DNA of 64,000 nt from Candidatus Rokuibacteriota bacterium (GTDB lineage Bacteria; Methylomirabilota; Methylomirabilia; Rokubacteriales; CSP1-6), in assembly GCA_003220495.1 (NCBI GenBank), contig QHSP01000016.1, positions 23,831 to 87,830 on the forward strand. Direction: 5' to 3'. Position numbers and translations under genes: made by a program. Under the pieces are notes generated by a model that was not told the origin of the DNA, made no database searches, and worked only from the letters and a program-made list of their open reading frames with translations. Below, piece by piece: positions 43,596 through 50,719 of the stretch. Position 1 is the stretch's first letter. Every line of letters begins with the position of its first letter.

Positions 43596-43646
43596 ATGGA
43601 GATGACACCACCGGACCTGACAGCCGCGCCCCACGGAGCCTGCTAG
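43596..43646 (+). CDS. Short ORF, 16 residues, possible leader peptide
   Basis: ATG at 43596 opens MEMTPPDLTAAPHGAC followed by TAG. The ribosome binding site AGGAGGT (43584-43590) is the strongest in the window and ideally spaced, which is unusual for random sequence. The ORF lies between hairpins and about 160 bases upstream of the C39-like gene. It could be an attenuation leader or a small functional peptide ending in Cys. No homolog is known to me. Confidence 0.4.
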   Translation: MEMTPPDLTAAPHGAC

Positions 43647-43683
43647 CGGTTCCGAGCGGCGCCCGCGAGTTGCAGTAATTCAT

Positions 43684-43701
43684 TCCCGACGCCAGTCGGG
43701 A
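43684..43701. promoter_or_regulatory. Hairpin 2 of the structured intergenic region
   Basis: TCCCGAC and GTCGGGA form a perfect 7-bp stem with the tetraloop GCCA, downstream of the 16-codon ORF. Confidence 0.5.
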
Positions 43702-43738
43702 CGCGCAGCCCGGCCTGCGCAATGCGAACAGGGGAGAC

Positions 43739-43763
43739 CGTGGGCGAGCACGTCTCGCCCACG
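43739..43763. promoter_or_regulatory. Hairpin 3 of the structured intergenic region
   Basis: CGTGGGCGAG and CTCGCCCACG form a perfect 10-bp stem with loop CACGT, 41 bases before the TTG start of the C39-like gene. It has no T-tract after it. Confidence 0.55.
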
Positions 43764-43804
43764 CCCCCGACGCTCCCCGGTGCCTCCAGAGGAAACGCGC
43801 TCGC

Positions 43805-44830
43805 TTGCCCACTGATCTCTTTCTCGCCGCTTCCGGCTGGCCTGCCGAGACGCTCGCTGGAGTCGTCCCGCCTTCGTGCCATCGAGGTCTCGTCCCGGCT
43901 CCCGCTGCCGTGGCCGAGGGCGCCGAGCTGCTCGTGACCTTTCCCGAGTGGCGTCCCCGAGTGCCCGCCCACCGGATGGTGCCGGCCCTCAGCGCCCTCG
44001 GCGAGAACCCGCGTGGTTTCCGCTTCGAGCTCTCCACATTCGCGACGGGCGCGTGGTCGCCCTGGATCGCCGGCGCCACCATCGGGCCAGCGCGATTCGC
44101 CGAAGGAGTCGCTCGATCCCAGACGCTCGTCTGCGAGATCGACGAGTTCATCGCGAATCCGCCGGCCGAGCGCGTCCGCCTGGCGCTGCGCGCCAGCGTC
44201 GATGCCGCGGCCTCCGCGCTGGCGGCGCGGTGGTGCGCGTCACTCTCGGCGTGGAGTCCCGGACCCGAAGCACCCCTCGCAGCCGGCAGCGCCCGCCTGG
44301 TCGTTCCGGCCTTCAGCCAGATGGAGGAGGACGAGGCGATCAGGCATCGCGTCTGCTCGCCGACGTGCGTCGCGATGGTCCTGACGTACCACGGCCATCA
44401 CGTCGCGGTGGCCGACCTCGCCCGTGAGATGCTCCAGCCCGAGCTCGATCTCTACGGCGTGTGGCCGGCCGCGATCCGCGCCGCCGGTCGACGCGGCGTC
44501 GGCGGCTACCTCCTGCGCTTTCCCGACTGGGCGGCCGCCGCGTGGTGTCTCGAGCGAGGACTGCCCGTCATCGCGTCGGTCCGCTACGGCGCCGGAGAGC
44601 TGACGGGCGCGGCAATCGGGGAAACGTCGGGGCATCTCCTCGTGCTGACCGGGTATGCCGGCGGCGACGTCTTCGTCAACGACCCCGCGGCGCCGCGGGC
44701 CGCGGAGGTCACGCGGCGCTACCGGCTCGACGAGCTCCGCCGTGTGTGGCTCACTCGCTCGGGCGTCGGCTACGTGCTCTTCGCCGCGACGTCGGCGCCG
44801 CTCGACGCGTTGCCCGAGTCCGCACGCTGA
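43805..44830 (+). CDS. C39-like cysteine peptidase-fold protein
   Basis: A 341-residue protein starting at TTG with AGAGGAAA upstream. The C-terminal half carries a papain-like C39 triad: Cys in RVCSPTCVAMVLTYHGHHVA (the first Cys of CSPTC aligns best with the nucleophile), His in SGHLLVLTGYAGGDVFVND and Asp in VNDPAAP. The N-terminal half (about 1-170) reads as a beta-rich domain with WRPRVPAHRMVPALSALG and FELSTFATGAWSPWIAGA, not recognised. There is no signal peptide. C39 peptidases usually remove leader peptides, but C39_2 relatives have other or unknown targets. It lies downstream of the structured region. Confidence 0.72.
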   Translation: MPTDLFLAASGWPAETLAGVVPPSCHRGLVPAPAAVAEGAELLVTFPEWRPRVPAHRMVPALSALGENPRGFRFELSTFATGAWSPWIAGATIGPARFAEGVARSQTLVCEIDEFIANPPAERVRLALRASVDAAASALAARWCASLSAWSPGPEAPLAAGSARLVVPAFSQMEEDEAIRHRVCSPTCVAMVLTYHGHHVAVADLAREMLQPELDLYGVWPAAIRAAGRRGVGGYLLRFPDWAAAAWCLERGLPVIASVRYGAGELTGAAIGETSGHLLVLTGYAGGDVFVNDPAAPRAAEVTRRYRLDELRRVWLTRSGVGYVLFAATSAPLDALPESAR

Positions 44831-44853
44831 GAAGCGCCGGTTTCCGGGTGCGA

Positions 44854-44859
44854 TACAAT
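44854..44859 (+). promoter_or_regulatory. Candidate -10 element of the small lipoprotein gene
   Basis: TACAAT preceded by GA ends nine bases before the ATG at 44869, with no clear ribosome binding site between. Confidence 0.4.
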
Positions 44860-44868
44860 GCGACGAAG

Positions 44869-45132
44869 ATGCGCAAGAAGCTGCCGTCCGGCGTGGTGCT
44901 CGTGGCGCTCGCGATGTGCGCGTGCGGAAGCGACACGCGCGAGTGGATGAAGCTCGATCAAACGTACACGACGGCCGAGTTCCGGCGCGATCTTCAGGAG
45001 TGCACGATCAAGGGTAAGCTCGACGACGACTGCATGAAGGCGCGAGGCTGGGTCGCCGTCACTCCGCCCAAGGTCGAGCAGAAGAAGGAAGACCCGCTCT
45101 CGCAACCTGCCGGTCGCAGTCCGCGCCGCTAG
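44869..45132 (+). CDS. Small putative lipoprotein
   Basis: An 87-residue protein. The N-terminus MRKKLPSGVVLVALAMCACG is a short lipoprotein-type signal with two candidate Cys residues. The rest is polar and includes EWMKLDQTYTTAEFRRDLQE, CTIKGKLDDDCMKARGWVAV (two further Cys residues that could form a disulfide) and a Lys/Pro-rich tail. The pattern resembles small outer-membrane lipoproteins that end in a MxxRGW motif. Function unknown. It converges on the next gene, sharing CTAG between the two stop codons. Confidence 0.7.
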   Translation: MRKKLPSGVVLVALAMCACGSDTREWMKLDQTYTTAEFRRDLQECTIKGKLDDDCMKARGWVAVTPPKVEQKKEDPLSQPAGRSPRR

Positions 45133-45599
45133 ACCTCGCTCCGTTCCTCCACCGGCGCCTGATCGGCCAGACGCGAGGCGATCAGGCGAACGCGGTCCAG
45201 TTCCTCCGCGTCACCGGCGCGCGACGCGAGCCCCTCGGCGACGCGCATGCACTGCTCCACGGTCGAGCGGTCGCCGAGCATCCCGAAGGCCTCCGCCGCG
45301 TGCAGGACGCCGTTGAGGGAGCGCTGCTGGCGAGCGCGAAAGAACGCGATCCAGTACGTCTCGCGCGCTCGGGCCGCGGCGTCGCGCGCGAGCCCGGGGA
45401 AGACGCCGAGACGGAGCGAGGCGTTGGCAACGGTGAGGAGCCCGAGCCAGCCCGGGTGGCTGAGGGCGGAAGAATACGCTTGTCGCCACGCGCGAACCGA
45501 CTCGCCCGGATCGTTGCTCTGAAGTGCCTGGTCCATGGCCTGGATGTGGGCCGTCCAGGGGCCGAGCGTCTCCACCTTGCCGAACAGGGGCCGAGCCAT
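45129..45599 (-). CDS. Helical-repeat (TPR-like) protein, paralog of the 45698 gene
   Basis: A 156-residue helical protein from the ATG at 45599 with GGAGG upstream. It contains repeated helix pairs such as DPGESVRAWRQAYSSALSHP, RARETYWIAFFRARQQRSLN and GVLHAAEAFGMLGDRSTVEQ. The last two line up with the next gene's AYLAALFRARSERSLAGVLI and FAELGDREVVEQCIRVAQKV, so the two genes are tandem paralogs. This copy has no membrane segment, while the other does. Function unknown; probably a scaffold or binding protein. Both lie divergent from the large regulator at 46412. Confidence 0.65.
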   Translation of the reverse strand: MARPLFGKVETLGPWTAHIQAMDQALQSNDPGESVRAWRQAYSSALSHPGWLGLLTVANASLRLGVFPGLARDAAARARETYWIAFFRARQQRSLNGVLHAAEAFGMLGDRSTVEQCMRVAEGLASRAGDAEELDRVRLIASRLADQAPVEERSEV

Positions 45600-45697
45600 C
45601 ACTGCACCTCCGTGTTGCCGTCCGCTTCGCTCCGCGGGGCGCTTGTCGAATGTTCGAGGTCCATCGAAGTGTCCTCCGTGCGAGATGGGCACCGCGC

Positions 45698-46270
45698 TCA
45701 TGGGGTCAAGCCCAGGCCATCGATTCCCTGGGCGCTCGCCGCCCAGCGTTCCGTGAAGGCGCGGAGGTGCTCCTCGGCGTACGGATCCCGCGATTGGTCT
45801 ACGACCTTTTGCGCCACGCGAATGCACTGTTCGACGACCTCGCGGTCGCCGAGCTCGGCGAAGCGCTCGGCCGTGATCAGCACGCCCGCGAGGGACCGTT
45901 CGCTCCGCGCACGGAACAGGGCGGCGAGATAGGCCTGCCGGGCCTTCGCCACCGCCGCTGTCGTGAAGCCGGCCCGAGCTCCGAGGGCTCGATAGGTGTC
46001 CCCAGCCGCGATGACGCCTTCCCAGTGGCGGCTCTTCAGGGCGGCTGCGTACGCCTCGCGCCAGAGCGACTCGGCCACGGCGAAATCCCCTCGCGCCATG
46101 GCCTGTTCAACCTTGAGGAGCCGGGCCTGCCAGGCGAGCTGGGCCTCGGTCCCGATGGCGTGATCGGCGAGGACGTCCCTGACGGTCGCCGACAGCAGCA
46201 TCGGGCCGAGCGTCGAGGCCATCGCTGGGATCAGCAAGCAAAGCCAGCGGCTCGACCAAAGCTCTCTCAT
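45698..46270 (-). CDS. Membrane-anchored helical-repeat (TPR-like) protein
   Basis: A 190-residue protein from the ATG at 46270, preceded by GGAGG. An N-terminal hydrophobic segment, SSRWLCLLIPAMASTLGPML, is a signal or anchor. The rest is helical: QLAWQARLLKVEQAMARGDF, AVAESLWREAYAAALKSRHW and the block shared with the 45129 paralog. The helix-pair lengths fit TPR-like repeats although the consensus residues are incomplete. Its start faces the start of the sigma54-type regulator across a 141-base gap, so the two may be co-regulated. Confidence 0.62.
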   Translation of the reverse strand: MRELWSSRWLCLLIPAMASTLGPMLLSATVRDVLADHAIGTEAQLAWQARLLKVEQAMARGDFAVAESLWREAYAAALKSRHWEGVIAAGDTYRALGARAGFTTAAVAKARQAYLAALFRARSERSLAGVLITAERFAELGDREVVEQCIRVAQKVVDQSRDPYAEEHLRAFTERWAASAQGIDGLGLTP

Positions 46271-46411
46271 GACGTCCTCCATGCGGGGTTGATAACGCAA
46301 GGCTGATACCATCCGGAAATCACCTGAAAAACACTGGGTTAGTGATAGGGTCTGCGAATCGGCACGCCCACGCTGGTCAAGAGTTGAACACCGTACTGAC
46401 CGGCGGGTAAG
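46271..46411. promoter_or_regulatory. Divergent promoter region of the regulator and the helical-repeat genes
   Basis: A 141-base gap, more AT-rich than its flanks (for example CACCTGAAAAACACTGGGTT), containing TTGATAA (about 46298) and GATACC on one side and GGGTAAG next to the ATG. I see no good sigma54 -24/-12 GG-GC pair and no dyad longer than six bases. Confidence 0.35.
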
Positions 46412-49400
46412 ATGCTTGAGCCCATGAAGCACCTGGCTGACCTGCTCGGTGATAGCCCTGGCATCCAGGCGATTCGGGAAAAGATCGAGAGGATCCTGAC
46501 TCGGCAGCAAGACGCCCGGCGGCTGCCTCCTGTGCTCATCGAGGGTGAGACGGGGACGGGCAAGGGACTCCTGGCCCGGCTCATCCATCGCGCGGGACCA
46601 CGGCCGGACGGTCCCTTCGTCGACGTCAACTGCGCCGCCATTCCGGAGACTCTCCTCGAGGCCGAGATGTTCGGCTTCGAGCGAGGAGCCTTCACCGACG
46701 CCCGGCGCGCGAAGCCGGGCCTCCTCCAGACGGCCAACCGGGGAACGATCTTCCTGGACGAGGTGGGGCTTCTGTCAGAGGGCCTCCAGGCGAAGCTCCT
46801 CAAGGTCCTGGAGGGGCGGACCGTGCGCCGGCTCGGCAGCACGCGCGATGAGGCGATCGACGTCTGGATCCTGACCGCGACCAACGAGGATCTGAAGTCC
46901 GCGATCCAGGGACGTCGCTTCCGAGAGGACCTCTATCACCGACTCGCCGTGCTCACGCTCACGCTTCCCCCGCTTCGCGACCGTGCCGGCGACATCCTCA
47001 TGCTCGCCGAGCACTACCTCGCCCGCGCGTGCGCGGACTACGGCGTGACGACCAAGACGCTCGCCGCCGACGCGCAGGCGGCGCTCACCGCCTACGCGTG
47101 GCCCGGCAACGTCCGCGAGCTCGCCAATCTGATGGAGCGCGTGGCGCTGCTCTCGTCGGATCCCGCCGTGACCTCGGAAGCGCTCGGCCTGACGTCCATC
47201 GCCCGGAGAACAGCGTCGGCGCCAGCGAGGCCGGCGGCCGGTGGGCCAGCGAGCTCACTCGACGACGCCGTGCGCGACCGGGTCGCCGACGTGCTCCGTC
47301 AGACCAGCTGGAACATCTCGCGCACAGCGGCGCTGCTCGGAATCTCACGGAACACCTTGCGCGCGCGCATCGAGAAGTACGGCTTGCGGGCCGGCGAGGC
47401 GCCGGCGCCACCGCCGCGACCCGAGCGGCGCCCGGCGCGCCGGGTCGAGACTCCGCCGGTCGCGCCGGAGGCCGCTCCTCCTCCACCCCCCGTGATCGTC
47501 GCCCCGCCGGCCTCGGCCCCGCTCGAGTGGGAGCGCCGCCGCGTCACGATGCTGCGCGCCTCGCTGCTGGCGCCCTCGGCGCCCGAAGCCCTGCTCGAAA
47601 CCAATCGCGCGCTCGAGCTGCTTGTCGACAAGGTCCGAAGCTTCGGCGGGACGATCGAGGGACGCGGACCCACCGGAATCGCCGCCGCCTTCGGTCTCGA
47701 CCCGACGGAGGATGCGCCGAGCCGCGCGGCCCACGCGGCGATGGCGGTCGTCAACGCCGTCACGCGAGCCCGACAGGACGCCGGATCGGGCCCCGCCATC
47801 AAGGTCGCCGTCCATACGAGCCAGATTCTGGTCGGCCGCGGTCCGGGCACGCCCGAGCTCGACCTCGAAGGCAAGCAGGCCGCGCTGATCGAGCTCAGCG
47901 CGCTCATCGCGCGCGGTGGCGCCGACAGCGTGATGGTCAGTGAGGCCACCGCGCCCTTCCTCACGCGCGGCTTCGAGTTCCTCGAGCTGCGCGGCGAGGA
48001 GTTCGCGCGCGGGCGCGCGTATACCCTGGTTGGCCGCGGGCGGACCGGGCCCGGTCACGAGGGGCGCGACTCCACGTTCGTCGGGCGGAACCGCGAGCTC
48101 GAGCTCCTGTCGAGCCGCCTCGAGTCCGCGATGCGGGGCCGCGGGCAGATCGTCGGAATCAGCGGCGAGGCGGGCATCGGCAAGTCGCGCCTGATCTTCG
48201 AGTTCCGCGAGAGCCTCGCCGGGAAGGCGGTGACGTGTCTCGAGGGCCAGTGCCATTCGCACGGCACGGCGGTGCCCTATCTGCCCATCCTCGACGTGCT
48301 CAGGGCCGCCTGCGGCATCGCGGAACGCGACGCGCCCGGGGTGATGGCCGACAAGGCGCGCACCGCGCTCCTCGAGGCGGGCATGGATCTCATCGAGACC
48401 GCGCCCTATCTCCTGCATCTCCTCGACATCGAGCCGGACCGGGAGCGCTTCGCCAACCTCACGCCGGACGTGACGAAGGCGCGGATCTTCGAGACGCTCC
48501 GCCAGCTGACCATGCGAAAGAGCCGTCAGGCGCCGCTGGTCATCGTCGTCGAGGACCTGCACTGGATCGACAGCACGTCCGAGGAATTCCTCGCCTCCAT
48601 CGCGGAGATTCTGACCGGGGCCCGCCTGCTCATGGTGTGCACCCATCGCGGCGGGTACCGGCCGTCGTGGATCGAGAAGTCCTACGCGACCCAGGTGGCG
48701 CTCCAGCCGCTCGCCCCGGAGGACAGCCTGCACATCGTGCGGTCGGTGCTGGGCGCGGACCAGGCAGCCGACTCTCTCTACGAGCGCATCGTGGCGAAGG
48801 CCGAGGGCAATCCGTTCTTCGTCGAGGAGCTGGCGCGGACGGTCCGAGAGCAGATCGGCGGCGCGACGCCGATGAGCGTGCCCGACACCGTCGAGGAAGT
48901 TCTCGGCGGCCGCATCGACCGGCTCGCCGCCGAGGAACGGCGGCTGCTCGAGATCGCCGCAGTCGTCGGCAAGGATGTGCCGTTCGCGGTGGTTCACGCC
49001 GTGACCGGGCTGCCGCGAGACGTGCTGGTGAGGTCGTTCGGGCGTCTCAAGGGCGCCGAGTTTCTCTACGAGACGAGCCCCGGGCCGGAGACCGAGTACA
49101 CCTTCAAGCACACGCTGACTCACGAGGTCGCGTACGGACGACTTCTCGCGGAGCCGCGGCGCACCTTGCACGCGCGCATCGCGGAGGCGATCGAGCGCCT
49201 GTATCCCACGCGGCTCACCGATCACGTGGAGCGACTCGCCCACCACGCCTTCGAAGGCGAGGCGTGGGAGAAGGCGCACCGGTACCTCCATCAAGCCGGT
49301 ACGAAGGCGTTCACGCGCTGCGCGCACCAGGAGGCGGCGGTCTGCTTCGATCGGGCCCTGGAGGCGCTCGGCCGGCTTCCCGAGAGCCGGGAGCGGAACG

Positions 49401-50548
49401 AGCGCACCGTCGATCTGCGGTTCGACCTGCGCAACACGCTCCAGCCGCTCGGTGAGTTCGGGCGCATTCTCGAATGTCTTCGCGAGGCCGAGGGGCTGGC
49501 GCGGACCCTCGGCGACCAGCGGCGTCTCGGCGAGGCCTCCGCGTACCTGACTGACTATTTCCGGCTGATGGGCGACCAGGACCGCGCGATCGAGTACGGC
49601 CATCAGGCCCTCACGATCGCGGACGCGGTCGACGAGTTCACCCTTCGCCTGCGGGCGAACACGTATCTCGGGCAAACGTATTACGCCCTCGGCGACTATC
49701 GCCGCGCGGCCGGCTTTCTCGTGCGCAACGTCGACATCCTCGACAACGAGCGGATGCTCCGGCACTACGGGTTCGCGCAGCTGCCGTCGGTCCACTCGCG
49801 CACGTGTCTGGTGTGGTGCCTGGCGGAGCTCGGCGAGTTCGAGGAGGGTGTCAGGATCGGGCGCGACGCGATCCGGATCGCTGAGTCGGTCGACCACCCG
49901 TTCACTCTCGCCACCGCGCACGCCGGTATCGGCGCGTTGTACGTCCGGCAGGGAAATATCGAGGCCGGGCTCCCGATCCTCGAGCAAGGTCTCGGGCTCT
50001 GCCGCACCTGGAAGCTCTCGCTCTGGTTCCCGCCGATCGCCTCCGCGCTGGGTATCGGCTACATGCAGTCGGGGCGTGTCGGCGACGCGGTCTCGATCCT
50101 GGAGCGAGCGGTCGAGCAGTCCGAGGGGATGCGGCTCGGAGGATGGCACTCACGCGTGCTCACGGGGCTCGGCCTGGCCTACCTGCTCGCCGGGCGCGCG
50201 AACGATGCGCTTCAGGCGATCCGTCGTGCTCTCGGCCTGGCTCGGGAGCACAAGGAGCGCGGCCACGAGGCATGGTCCTGGCGAATCCTCGGCGAGATCC
50301 CGCTGCGGTCGGAGCTCGACGTGCCCGAGGCCGAGGAGGCCCTGCACCGGGCGCTGGCCCTCGCGACCGAGCTCGAGATGCGCCCGCTCATCGCCCACGG
50401 CCGCCTCGGCCTGGGCCGATGGTACCGGCGCGCCGGACGGCCAGCGGACGCGGAGGGACACCTGCGCGCCGCCGCTGGTCTCTTCGCCGGGCTCGAGATG
50501 CGGTCCTGGGCGGCTCAGGCCGAGTCGGCGCTCGAAAGTCTACGCTGA
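46412..50548 (+). CDS. Sigma54-type AAA+/Fis regulator fused to a cyclase-like, ATPase and TPR module
   Basis: A 1378-residue multidomain protein. Residues 1-235 are a sigma54-activator AAA+ domain: Walker A GETGTGKG (45-52), loop FERGAFTDA where GAFTGA is usual, Walker B GTIFLDEVG and WPGNVREL. About 280-325 is a Fis-type helix-turn-helix (NISRTAALLGISRNTLRARI). A Pro-rich linker precedes a cyclase-homology domain (about 375-540) that has lost the metal Asp positions (RVTMLRASLL, GRGPTGIAAAFG). A second ATPase begins near 550 (Walker A GISGEAGIGKSRLIF, then VVEDLHWID), followed by helical repeats to the end. It looks like a signal-integrating regulator with a STAND-like sensor. Divergent from the helical-repeat pair. 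Confidence 0.85.
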   Translation: MLEPMKHLADLLGDSPGIQAIREKIERILTRQQDARRLPPVLIEGETGTGKGLLARLIHRAGPRPDGPFVDVNCAAIPETLLEAEMFGFERGAFTDARRAKPGLLQTANRGTIFLDEVGLLSEGLQAKLLKVLEGRTVRRLGSTRDEAIDVWILTATNEDLKSAIQGRRFREDLYHRLAVLTLTLPPLRDRAGDILMLAEHYLARACADYGVTTKTLAADAQAALTAYAWPGNVRELANLMERVALLSSDPAVTSEALGLTSIARRTASAPARPAAGGPASSLDDAVRDRVADVLRQTSWNISRTAALLGISRNTLRARIEKYGLRAGEAPAPPPRPERRPARRVETPPVAPEAAPPPPPVIVAPPASAPLEWERRRVTMLRASLLAPSAPEALLETNRALELLVDKVRSFGGTIEGRGPTGIAAAFGLDPTEDAPSRAAHAAMAVVNAVTRARQDAGSGPAIKVAVHTSQILVGRGPGTPELDLEGKQAALIELSALIARGGADSVMVSEATAPFLTRGFEFLELRGEEFARGRAYTLVGRGRTGPGHEGRDSTFVGRNRELELLSSRLESAMRGRGQIVGISGEAGIGKSRLIFEFRESLAGKAVTCLEGQCHSHGTAVPYLPILDVLRAACGIAERDAPGVMADKARTALLEAGMDLIETAPYLLHLLDIEPDRERFANLTPDVTKARIFETLRQLTMRKSRQAPLVIVVEDLHWIDSTSEEFLASIAEILTGARLLMVCTHRGGYRPSWIEKSYATQVALQPLAPEDSLHIVRSVLGADQAADSLYERIVAKAEGNPFFVEELARTVREQIGGATPMSVPDTVEEVLGGRIDRLAAEERRLLEIAAVVGKDVPFAVVHAVTGLPRDVLVRSFGRLKGAEFLYETSPGPETEYTFKHTLTHEVAYGRLLAEPRRTLHARIAEAIERLYPTRLTDHVERLAHHAFEGEAWEKAHRYLHQAGTKAFTRCAHQEAAVCFDRALEALGRLPESRERNERTVDLRFDLRNTLQPLGEFGRILECLREAEGLARTLGDQRRLGEASAYLTDYFRLMGDQDRAIEYGHQALTIADAVDEFTLRLRANTYLGQTYYALGDYRRAAGFLVRNVDILDNERMLRHYGFAQLPSVHSRTCLVWCLAELGEFEEGVRIGRDAIRIAESVDHPFTLATAHAGIGALYVRQGNIEAGLPILEQGLGLCRTWKLSLWFPPIASALGIGYMQSGRVGDAVSILERAVEQSEGMRLGGWHSRVLTGLGLAYLLAGRANDALQAIRRALGLAREHKERGHEAWSWRILGEIPLRSELDVPEAEEALHRALALATELEMRPLIAHGRLGLGRWYRRAGRPADAEGHLRAAAGLFAGLEMRSWAAQAESALESLR

Positions 50549-50719
50549 GCGGCCGTCCGGCTTCGGCCTCGCCGTCTCGATCTGCAGATCCTTGATCCGA
50601 CCGTAGCGCTTCGCGAGGCGGCGAATCTCCAGCTGGAGCGCCTCGGCGTCGTGGGGATCGAGATGCCCCACGATCCGGATGTGATCGACGCGTTCGGGCC
50701 GCTCGCGCTTGATCCTTAT
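50540..50719 (-). CDS. Possible frame-shifted continuation of the small basic protein
   Basis: After the TAA of the 48-residue protein, the frame one base back stays open for 58 more codons. It has the very high GC third-position use of real genes (HIRIVGHLDPHDAEALQLEI, RRLAKRYGRIKDLQIETA). It begins at ATA overlapping AAATAAGG; GTG at 50671 is the first normal start. It repeats the LAKR(F/Y) pattern of the preceding protein, so one 107-residue gene with a frameshift is plausible. It is also the formal C-terminus of the ATP-grasp frame. Confidence 0.35.
   Translation of the reverse strand: MRIKRERPERVDHIRIVGHLDPHDAEALQLEIRRLAKRYGRIKDLQIETARPKPDGRSA

Larger units (their letters stand above)
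43470..43804. other. Structured intergenic region with four dyads and a 16-codon ORF
   Basis: This 335-base gap has no ordinary gene. It holds an 11-bp hairpin (43535-43564), a 12-base perfect palindrome CGTGGGCCCACG (43565-43576), a short ORF with a consensus ribosome binding site (43596-43646), a 7-bp hairpin (43684-43701) and a 10-bp perfect hairpin (43739-43763). None is followed by a T-run, so classic Rho-independent termination is not supported. A structured leader RNA for the C39-like gene is possible. Confidence 0.6.

Noticed and set aside
43739..43763. Strong 10-bp hairpin read as an intrinsic terminator of the ABC operon
   Set aside because: It lies 270 bases after the last permease stop and is followed by C-rich sequence, not a T-run.
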